Positions 12,601-24,600 of a stretch of 64,000 nt of DNA are shown here, one piece after another (positions within the stretch are counted from its first letter, which is position 1; each line of letters starts with the position of its first letter). A program made the position numbers and the translations under genes. Source of the stretch: Hyalella azteca (lineage: Eukaryota > Arthropoda > Malacostraca > Amphipoda > Hyalellidae); assembly GCF_000764305.2 (NCBI RefSeq), contig NW_025931526.1, positions 78,297 through 142,296 of the forward strand, read 5' to 3'. Under the pieces are notes generated by a model, which saw only the letters and a list, made by a program, of their open reading frames with translations, made no database searches and had not been told where the DNA came from.

Positions 12601-15600
12601 TTGTGCGCTTACATTAAGGTAAAGACTACTCAACATTTAAACAAATTTGTTGATTTAAAATGGAATATATAAACAAAAATAATTACTGTTTTTCCTGTCT
12701 TATATTACAGTTTTCTTGCTTAATATTTGAACAAGAAGGAATAATTATTAACTGGCAATACTTCAATAGAAACGTTAAAAATTGGGTATAAACAACATTT
12801 TAAATATTAAATGTTTCAAATACCCTGTTTCCTATTAGAATGTATGTTGTCGAACTTATTTTAATTTCTTTTCGTAATTAGAGTTGCTTATTTATATCCA
12901 CGTTCTTCGTTGTTACGAATGCAAGCACAGAACGACGCGTACCGTGTAGGTCATTACAGTTAGAAGTTCCTTCCGAATTTGAATATTTTGAATTGTTCAA
13001 ACTAAGTTTATTTTACTTTGGTCGACCGAAATTACGTACAAGAAAGTATACGCATTTATTTCTATAGTGTAATTTTAAGGCAGAAATAGTAGTAAATGAC
13101 TTTACTACACTATATAGGTATAGTAAATGACTTTACTACACTATATAGGTAGAGTAAATGACTTTACTGTACTCACGGCAACACAAAACAACACATGACT
13201 TATAACACATCCACCGCATGATAGTGATAGTATACAGGATAATATTAGGCTGTATGCTAGTACATACCTGAATCTTGCACAGTTGCAGTGTTCTGTATAC
13301 TAGCATACTCATACACGCCTGAATACAGTTACAGTATTCTGTATACTAGCATACTCATACACGCCTGAATACAGTTACAGTATTCTGTATACTAGCATAC
13401 ATGTCCACGCCTGAATCTTTCAGAAAATAGTATACAGGATTAGAGTATAATAAATGGGGTAAATCTAAATCTCTCACGCGCATTTTGCTAATAAATCCGT
13501 CGTTTCACTGTAAAAAATTTCCAGCTAACTTAACTTATGTATTGCTTAATATCATTAGCATAATTATTTTGACCAAATATCTGAAATAATTGATGACTTA
13601 AAAATATTTCCTTTGACAAAAAGGAGGCGCGCGTGTCTGCGTTTTACGACAAGTTAGAAATGCGGCCTACATCAAAAATACGTGTATAATTATAATGATT
13701 TCATTGAAGACCAGAGAATTTGTTTTATTCGCAATTTTCTTATTAGTTTTTTCAATATATATTAAAAATTATATTGGAAAAACTAATAAGAAAATTGCGA
13801 ATAAAACAAATTCTCTGGTCTTCAATGAAACCTGCTTGAAAGAAGAAATTCTGCCAACCTATACTAATTATAATGATGTGCACTTGGATATTTCACAAGC
13901 ATTTCGCTTACCAATCCTTTCCTTCACTGAAAACATTTCTCCTTCTTCTTCACCTTCAGCATTAATTAACGCCTTTAAAGTATCTTTTCTAACCAATAGG
14001 AAGTAGAAGACCGCGAGACGCGCGTGTGTGCGGTGTACGACAAGTTGGTATGCGGCCTACAGCAAAATACGTGCTTAATTATAAATTTATAATCATGTGC
14101 ACTTGAATCTTTCACAAGCATTTCGTTTAGTATTACTTAATGTCTTTAAAGTATTTCTTCTAACCAATAGGAAGTAGAAGACCGGGAGGCGCGCGTGTCA
14201 GCGGTGTACGACAAGTACGAGCGCGGCCTGCGGCTGCTGGGGGCGACGGGCGTGCGGGACGACCTGCAGTCTGACGTCACCGCGACGCTGCGCGACCTCA
14301 GGGCTGCCGGTATCAAAGTAGGAATTGTCCCATGATATTGCTACGGGAGATTAAATTGTTACCATTATCCTATGATATTGCTACGGGAGATTAATTTATT
14401 GCCATTATCCTATAATATTGCTACGAGAGATTAAATTTATTGTCATTTAACCTGTGATATTACTATGAGATATGAATTTATTGCCATTACTATGATATTG
14501 CTTCGGGAGATTAATTTATTGCATTACCCTATGATATTGCTACGGGAGATTAAATTGTTACCATTATCCTATGATATTGCTACGGGAGATTAAATTTATT
14601 GTCATTATACTATGATATTGCTACGAGATATAAACTTATTGCTATTATACTATGATATTGCTACGGGAGATTAATTTATTGCCATTATCCTATGATATTG
14701 CTACGGGAGATTAATTTATTGCCATTATCCTATGATATTGCTACGGGAGATTAATTTATTGCCATTATCCTATGATATTGCTTCGAGATATGAATTTAAT
14801 AAACCCAAGGAAATTTATTACTTGATAAATTATGGTACAGAGTTGTAGCACAAGCGATAAGTTTTAAGCAACAGTAAAATTTAATATGTTTCGTATCAAT
14901 GTAAATGAAATATGATAGAACGAAAATTTTATTGTATACAACGAATTTCCTTACTTTGGCCAACTTGAAAAATTAGCTAAAAAGTAAAATTTTGATTGTT
15001 AAAAGATTTAGGATATCACCGGGAAAGAGAAATTTAAGTAGCGTCTAAGAGCTTCCAGTCTACAAATATGTTACCTCGTTGGTTGACACAAGGTAACCCG
15101 TTGTCTACGTATGCAGTACCCATCTTCAATGGTATTCGTACCTAATGGCCCGCTATGGTAACGTTGAACACCATCAGTAGTCAAAAGTTGAGACTTTATC
15201 ATCATACATTAGCCTTATTCAAGGCAGTTCATATCTACAGGCCTATAATAGCGAGTTACGAGAAATATAGTAGTAATAAGAAATAGTATTCGTGAAATAT
15301 GATGTTATTGGTACCTAAGGTCATACGTTAACGAGAGTTACCGAGTATATAGATTAATTGGTAAGAAAAATATAGATTTATTTAGAAAGATTGATATTAA
15401 AGTCACATGAGATGCGTATTACTTATCTCCCTCAGGCCTGGGTGCTTGTGCTACATGAGCTAAGTATCAAGTATCCCTAACTCCCCCAGGTCTGGGTGCT
15501 CACAGGAGACAAGCTAGAGACAGCAGTGAACGTGTCGCAGCAGTGCGGACACTTCCATCATCACATGTACGAGCTCACCGTGACGGGGACCACCAGCGCT

Positions 15601-18600
15601 GCCCACGCACAACTCCTGCTAGACAATGCGCGGTAACCTTTAATTATTGTTTCCAATCAATTTTAATCATAAACAGATCGATTAATATCGGCAGGGTGGC
15701 CCAGTGGTTACAGTTCAGAGTACCAAGATTGGCGCAGAGATCCCAGCTCTGTGCGCCAGTTTCTGGTCAGAATCGGCGAGGAGGCCGGGCGGTTAAGCAC
15801 AGCAGAATTTGAATCAGTGAGTTGTGAGTTCGAGACCGCAACAAGCTGTGAATGTTCTGCGGTGTTAAGAATCGGCGATAGGCCTACGGCCTACTAACGC
15901 TGAAACCGCTATATATGTATAATTTGTAATTACAAACAGATTGAATAATTTAATCAACTATAATTATCATAATCAAATCAATTTACAGGCTTCGTTAGCT
16001 CTGATCGACAATGTGTGGTATCGAGACTTATTATTCTTAATCAATAATAATCAACCAATAAGCAGATTTATCAATGATGGATTTACTAAATAATATCCCT
16101 CTTTTATCTTCAAGTGCTGAGATCGTCGTCATCTCCTTGTCCATCAAATTTTATTCTCCCATTAAATGAAGCAAAATAGTTTTTTTGGGAAGTCTGTTAA
16201 ATGTGGGTTTGAAATAATTTCTTTTAAACGGAATTAGTGATTATTATTAAAACTTACTAATAGAATCCGGAATGACGTGATCTATTAATAATTAAAATGA
16301 AAAAATTATTGATGCAGGATAACGTCGGGCTAAATTGCCTCTAAACTATAACAAAATATTTGAGTGAGACAATACTAAAATAAAAACTCAGTGATGACTT
16401 AACGAGGATTCAAACAGCAATTTCTGCGCAATGAGAATCCTAATTAATTACTTTTTTTAATTCAAATAATATAATTTTTATCAGTGTTTATTGCAACAAC
16501 GTTCCACTCAATAATTTATTTATCGCAAATTATAACGCGATACGATATTTAAGTAAATAGTAGCCAATGAGGTTAATAGAGTCATTCTTATTAACAACCC
16601 GCAAACTCTCAAAATTTTTAGAAGCTTCTAAGTACACAAGATATCGCAAAAATACAAGAATTTACCATTATCCTGTTTTTAGAGGGGTCTCCCCTCGCGG
16701 CAGTCTCCCCCTTCCCTCGATAATGGCAATTTAGTCGAATTACCGACAAACAAACCGCGCCTCGAACACCGCGTCAAAACATCCTTATTATTTCTTAAGA
16801 AAATCAATGAACAAAATCAATGGAGACCCCAAGCGAGAAAACAAGCGTTAGGCCCTCGTCCCCCCCCCCCTACCTCATCTTATTTGTAGTTCCCACCCTT
16901 AGTTGTAGTTAAAAAATAATTACAGTCGGTCTACCAAAGCCGATAATAACTTGAAATGATACTCACAAATATTATATTATACCTTGGCCTCATAAGAATA
17001 AATATGTTAGTAAAAGAAATGCTTATTTTACCAATTCTCAAAAGTTGTATTTTACAGACACTAGTTACTTAACAACAGTCGTGTTTCATCAATATGCATG
17101 TTTTATCGACACTCGTGTTTTACCAACACTCGTGTTTACCAACACTCGTGTTTACCAACACTCGTGTTTACCAACACTCGTGTTTAGTGTTTACCAACAC
17201 TCGTGTTTACCAACACTCGTGTTTACCAACACTCGTGTTTACCAACACTCGTGTTTACCAACACTCGTGTTTACCAACACTAGTGTTTACCAACACTCGT
17301 GTTTACTAACACTCGTGTTTACCAACACTCGTGCTTACCAACACTCGTGTTCATGTTTACCAACACTCATGTTTTACAGACGTCCATATTTTATTGGTGG
17401 TCATGAAGCAGCTGAGCTCGTAAAAAATATCGACCGCGTTTTATCGACCAGAAATTAGCAGAAACTCGTCTTCTCCATCAAAATTTCTTCATATTTCGAT
17501 TTTCTATTTCGACCAAAGCGCCAAAACAAGCCAAGCAAAAACTCCAATAAGAATTTTTCGGCTTCGTAATTAATCTGGACTGATGAACGGCGAAGCGCGT
17601 CAGTCGGCGACCATGACTGATGATCAGACATTTCTTTGTGTTTGTTCTTGTTTGTGCGTCCTCAGTGACGTTTGATTTTGTGTGTTTGTGTATGTTTGTC
17701 TGTGTTTGTTGGTCCACTGTGATATTCGTTTTTGTATATATAGTATTAGGTGGCAGAATAAGCTTGTTTAAACACGAGTTTTTAATGAACAGAGAATTCA
17801 TTGATTTTAATTTTCATGGTCAAACAATATCCTTCAGATGACGTTTGTTTATCAAAATGCAGGTTTAAGGAAGTAATTTTAATTTATTAAGAACATTTCA
17901 AATGATACAAAAAACCTTCGAGTTTTATGGGGCATTGAATACAGAAATTTCAGCGGAAATAAGTACATGATACACTTAAATATGATACAACACAAAAATT
18001 TGTTACCGTGAAAATAACTCCAAAACAATCTCAAAGTTCAGAATATACGGTGGTTGTGAGATAGATGCTGTAGTCCAATCCGTAGAGATGAGGGCTTCAC
18101 TTATCGCGGGTCGGATGGTGTCTGGGCGCTGCATGATCGAAGACGATGCTGGTGGGTTCCTCCAGCACAGTGCGAGTGACAGTCTTAGAATAGAATAGAA
18201 TAGAAGTGTCGGCACTGAAGAAATAGGCCCATGGCCTGTTGCCGATTCTTGTTCATAGAATATAATAGAAGTGTCGGCACTGAAGAAATAGGCCCATGGC
18301 CTGTTGCCGATTCTTGAACTTTTCGTGACTTGATTCACAAGGGATCCGGCCTTTGGAACCCGATCTTTCCATAGCTGACGATTGATTGAGATAGCTTGTC
18401 TTGTTGAGTTGGACGTTGTCAAGGGTGTCACAGAGCCTGCTGAATTCATTGCTGATCTTGAGATGAATTTGCTCGAGTGAAATAATTTGCGACACTTCTA
18501 ATATGATATCAAAGTTTCCAAATTTCTTATTTCTGAGGTCACTGTTGGCTAGTGTGGTTTTTAACGGAATTAGTTCAGCTCTGTGTCTCAGAGTTATCAT

Positions 18601-21600
18601 TTCGTCTCTCGCTGCCTGGTCATGCTTGCAGAAATTAGCATTAGATGGCAGGATTAATTTGTTTAATTAAACACGGGTTGTTCATGAGTCACCCGTGAGA
18701 CTTGAGAATGTTTTGGAGTTATTTCACAGTTTCCAAAATTTTTGTGTTGCATGATATTTACATGAATCATCTAATTATCTCCACAAAAATTTCGTAAACT
18801 GTATTTATGCATGTTTTTTAACGTTTGTGCGTCTTCTATGACGTTCGTTTTTTGTGTACTGTGTGTGATTGTCTACGTTTGTGAGGAGTAATATACGTTT
18901 GTTTCTTGCTTGAGGTTGTTTGTGCTTATTTTTTATTTGGCTGTGTTTGAATTTCTTCAGTTGTGTTCGTTCTTGGAATATTTTGTATTTGCGAGTTCTA
19001 ATTTCCGCTTGTTTTCTTTTTGCGACAGTTTGTGGATATTTTTTTATATGGTTGTGTTATTAATTCCTTGTATTGTGTATGTTTGATTGTGTTTACCTAT
19101 GTTTGTACGTATTTGTTTCCTCTACCACGTGTCTGTGAGATAAAGTTTGAATTTCATTTGGTTATAAAATTAAGATCGTGCTTGTTTTGGTGCTTAGAAG
19201 TTTGTCAGTGTTTGAGGGAGCTTTTGTTGCTCCAAGAGTTTCTCCCTGTTTGTTCGGGAACTTGGCGTCCGTTGTAATGCAAACAGGATTGTGGTACAAA
19301 CAGGAATTCATTAAAAACAGGAATATACTACAACAAGAATGTAGTACAAACAGCCCAGGAATGTATTAAAAACAGGAATATATTATAAACAGAAATGTAG
19401 TACAAGTATAGGAATGCAGTACAAACAGGAGTATAAAAGAAATAGGAATGTAGTATAAAGAGGAATACGTATAAACAGGAATGTAATACAAACACAGTAA
19501 TGTATGGCAAACAGAGGAATGTAGTACAGACAGGAATATATAAGAATATTATTCAACAAATGAGACTTGCATTGAGAATTCCTAATCATGCAAGTGAGGA
19601 AATACGAGTAGGCCTAATTTGATGAATTCGCTACTTATTTGGAGGAAAATTAATTTGCTTGTATTTAAAATGGAATTTTCCCATAAATGATGAAGTTTGA
19701 TTGCTAAGTATTCTGAAGAATAACGAATGAATGAATTAGACTTTGACTTAGGCTGGTGCTCTAATATCTTTTCTGACGAGATTTTTTAAAACTAAAAGTG
19801 TCGAAAGTAGCTCAGTTTCACATGAGCTTTTTCTTATCGTTCAGACGTCGCAGAAAACTGAATAATTTCGAGTGTAAACTAAAATATCATTTACACATGA
19901 AGCTCATGGCTAGATAAGTTTGCTGCTTCATAGCGATTATTTGACATTTTTACAAATATAGGCCAATGTTTAGCATTTTACCCTGGGCCCATACTTTCAA
20001 AAAAAGTTCAGGTCCGTAAGGTCTTGCACATCAACATTAATTGTCCGCAACACCGACTTTATCGTCCACATTTGAGAATTTATTTTGAAGTATTTTCCGG
20101 TAATTAAATTGAAAATATCTCGTGTATTTTTCAGGCAGGAAAGTGCAATGTTCTTTGGACGAGAGAAGAGGTTGATCGTAGACGGAGTTTCCCTCGTCCA
20201 TCTTCTCACGAAGGATCACATTAGAGCGTTAGTCTCATCTGTTGATAATTTCACATTAACGGGCACTACAATAACTACGTTAAGTGTAGTGAAGCCACTC
20301 TTCCAAATAAGTATTTATAATGTCTACATACTGAGTATAAATAGGTAGCGAGTCAAGATTTTGTACCGAGAGTTTAATTATTGAATTTTCTTCAGGTTCC
20401 GCGATGTGGCCATGCGGTGTGAAGCTGTTCTGTGCTGCCGCTTGTCTCCTAAACAGAAAGCCGAGGTGTGACACGATCATTATATTTTAATTATACTATC
20501 TTAACGATAATTATATTCAAGAAGAATTTTTGGGTAAATAACGTTCAAAATTACATGCACTTCAATCCATCGCCTGAATTAGTTCCTAACTTTTCGTTTC
20601 TAGTCATTAAAATATGATATCATCATTCTATATCATTTCAATTTTCGTTAATATTTAACTGAACCTATTGTTTTTTCTACATTATCACCCCATAATCCCC
20701 ATTAAATTGATCACAATTTCCTAGGTCGTGCGCATGGTGAAGACCTCCTACAGGAGACCAATTACGGCCGCCATCGGGGATGGTGCTAACGACGTATCCA
20801 TGATACAGGAGGCACACGTCGGCATCGGTAACTCAATTAAATTGTGGCATGTTCATGCTCGGAGACACAGTTCATGCCATCATTTAATGTTCACACAGTT
20901 CATGTTATTTGTTATCACAGTTCATGTTATCACAGTTCATGATATCACAGTTCATGCTATCACAGTTCATGATATCACAGTTCATGATATCACAGTTCAT
21001 GAATTTCATGATATCACAGTTCATGTTATCACAGTTAGTTCATGATATCACAGTTCATGATATCACAGTTCATGTTATCACAGTTCATGATATCACACTT
21101 CCTGATAGGATCGATTACAGTAACAAACTGATGAGCCTTTTGCCACATAAGGGTGAAATGTGCTTCGCTATTTGAACAACGTCTCACTCATTTTAATGAG
21201 TGTTTTTCCTGTATATCATAACGGTTGACGATGACCTTACACTTATGGAGACATACGCAGTTAGAAAACACAGTTAACTGTTGTATGTTTGGTAAGTCTA
21301 GAACCTAACTTTATATGTTGCAGGTATCATGGGTTCTGAAGGCAGGCAAGCGGTTTTGTGTTCAGACTTCGGGTTCTCGCGGTTCAAGTACCTGCGTAAA
21401 GCCCTGCTGGTACACGGCCACTGGTACTACGTACGCGTCACACTCCTGGTACATTACTCCTTCTACAAGAACGTAGCATTCATCACCCCGCAGCTCTTCT
21501 ACGCCTTCTACAGCGCTCTGTCAACTCAAGTATCTCCTGCCATAATATTACAAACATGTTGTGTATACGGGGTATGTATATGAGGTATGTATACGGGGTA

Positions 21601-24600
21601 TGTATACGGGGTATGTAAACGGGATATGTAGACGGGATATGTGTACGAGATGTGTATACGGGATATGTACACGGGATATGTGTACGGGATATGTATACGG
21701 GATATGTGAACGGGATATGTATTCGTGATATGCACATGGGATATGTACACGGGTATGTACACGGGATATGTACACGGGATATGTATACGGGATATGTCTA
21801 TTTTGTACTTTCACTGTCACATCGCCAGTTGGTATCTGGCGCTGTACAACCTAACGCTGTCCACTACAATCCCCGCAGACGGTGTATGCCAGCTGGTATC
21901 TGACGCTGTACACTACACTCCCTACAGACGGTATACGCCAGCTGGTATCTGACGCTGTACACTACACTCCCTACAGACGGTATACGCCAGTCGGTATCTG
22001 ACGCTGTACACTACACTACCTACAGACGGTATACGCCAGCTGGTATCTGACGCCTGTCTCTTATACACATCTAGATGTGTATAAGAGACAGACCTAACGC
22101 TGTACAACCTAACGCTGTCTACTACAATCCCCGCAGACGGTATACGCCAGCTGGTATCTGACGCTGTACAACCTAACGCTGTACACTACACTACCTACAG
22201 ACGGTGTACGCCAGCTGGTATCTGACGCTGTACAACCTGACGTTCGCTGGTCTGCCCATCCTGGTCTACGGGCTGCTGGAGCAGAACTACTCGCAGCAGC
22301 AGCTGCTGATGCGGCCGCGCCTCTACAACAGCATTAGCAGGGACGCTCGGATGACCTGGGGCGCCTTCCTGTTGTGGCTGGTGCTAGGTGGGTGCTGGGA
22401 GGTGCTGGGAGGTGCTAGGTGGGTGCTGGGAGCTGCTAGGTGGGCATTAGTTGCATGATAGGTCCAATGAAGTAATAGGCGGGCCACCGGTGAATGATAC
22501 GAGGTGAGAGCGTAAAATAAGTTCCACGGTCTGCCGATGGCGCTAGGATCGTTTTCTATGCGCGGCTATGGCAACACAGGCAGGTTGTTTGATTCCCCAA
22601 CTCCAATCCCTTACCAAGCCAGCGTCCCTGCGACGCTTGGTCTTGCTCCAGCAGGCGTCAGCGATGGAGCTTCCTCTTGCGTCTTCCGCCAGCTGCGAGT
22701 TGCGGTCTGTTACTTGTTCCCTGCCGCTCAGGCGAAATAGGCGATGGAAATTCACGTAAAACTTCGTCAAGTGTATAGGGAAAAGTGTATGAGCTCCGGG
22801 ATGGTGGGCAGATCCAAGCGTTGCAGGGAGGCTGGCTTGGTATGGGATTGGAGTTGAGGAATCAAACACCCTGCCTCTGTTGCCCAGCCGCGCATATAAA
22901 CGATCCTAGCGCCAGCGGCAGCCCGTGGAACTTATTTTACGCACTCGCCTCGAAGAATGGGTACTCGGTAGTTACGTAACGATCGTTAATCGTAAGTAAA
23001 TTGTGTAGGTTGGAAATATACAAGAGTTGGACAGAATAAGGAAAGCCCCTAACATTTCGAGATCTGTAGTGTTTGAATATAATATCCTAGTGTATAATCT
23101 CCTAGCTGAGAGATATTATAATTCCTTTGAGATTATTAGGTGTAAATCTGTCTTTTGTCACATTGTTAATACCGTAAATATTCACGATGCTAGTGAACTC
23201 TGGCTGATAGTCGTAACAAGTAAACTAAAATAAAAATAATCATCATTGTAAGCCAGTTAACAATGGCCAGTTTTGATATTTATAGATCCGATAGTTTTAA
23301 GATTTTATAATAACAGTTATTTTGTGTGATCATAGTTGACTCTAAAACAAAACTAAGGAACCAAGCGCGATGGGAGCAGGTATATAAGATGGGAGCAAAT
23401 TAGATTGCTAAGTAACGTTCTACAGCCTCAAAACCACTCATTCCATGAACGACAGGATATCTTATGGTATAACCTATTTCAATGGTTCATATCAAACTTT
23501 ATTAGTAGTATCTATGGTAAAATACTATCCATATATCAACCATTGACTACTGAACGTTGCTTGTAGCGCTGTGGCACGCTGCCGTGATGTACTATGGCCT
23601 GTTGATTACCGTGTATCCTGGAGACACACCGGTCACGGTATCGGGACAGACACTGGGCATGGACCCTTATGGTACTATGCTGGTTACCATGTGCGTCATA
23701 GTCGTCAACATGAAGGTAATGTATGTCTCAATCTGTTATGACGCTGTTACACTGTTAGAAAAATGACCGTTAACGGTATTACCGGCATTTCAGTGGCCGG
23801 TTGGCACGTGAAAAGAAACACCGTTTCACCGTTTTTATTCCAATTTAACACCAGAATTCCGTAAAACATCGGATAAAAACGGCAAAACAGTTTATTTTCA
23901 TGGGGCGACCGGCCACTAGGATGCCGGTGGGACCGTTTTTTCATCGTTTTTTCTAACAGTGTATAGTCATCAACATGAAAATAGTTTATACCGCTGTACT
24001 CTGCCGTGTATTTTATTGTCGTGAACATTATGATCCTAAGTGCATAGTTTACTGTTATTTTCTTCTATTGATGTGATAAACATGTATTGAGTAAGTAAAA
24101 TAGTCATTGAACATTCAGATTGACAATTTTCAAATATTAATTAGTATATACTAGATATAATCGGTATCCAGTTATAATTGATAATAGTATATGTTGAATA
24201 AATAATTACAACTTGTAACTTTAAAATATTGTTCACTAGCTGCTACTAGAAGCCTACCACCTAGACATCCTCCTTGTTGGTTCCTTCATCATCACTCTCG
24301 TGGGCTACGTCATCACACTCGCCATCTACACCTTCCCTTTCCCGTGGGTAACATCATTGCTTACGTTATCTTAATGTTCAGTGTGATGACACATGCACTA
24401 TACAATTGTGATTGTAATATGGGGAGGCTTGGTGGAAGAGGTAGGTAATGTGGGGGAGGCTTGGTGGAAGAGGTAGGTAATGTGGGGGAGGCTTCGTGGA
24501 AGAGGAAGGTAATGAGGGGAGGCTTGGTGGAAGAGGTAGGTAATGTGGGGGGAGGCTTGGTGGAAGCACACATTACCTACCCCTTGGTGGAAGGGGTAGG

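Noticed and set aside
21922..22107. Minus-strand peptide with [10 protein letters not shown]
   Set aside because: Product of the Nextera junction adapter; the same applies to MCIRDR peptides at 44520 and 48255.
22537..22979. Several short frames of 60 to 110 codons
   Set aside because: They lie in the inverted arms of a MITE and mirror each other on both strands.
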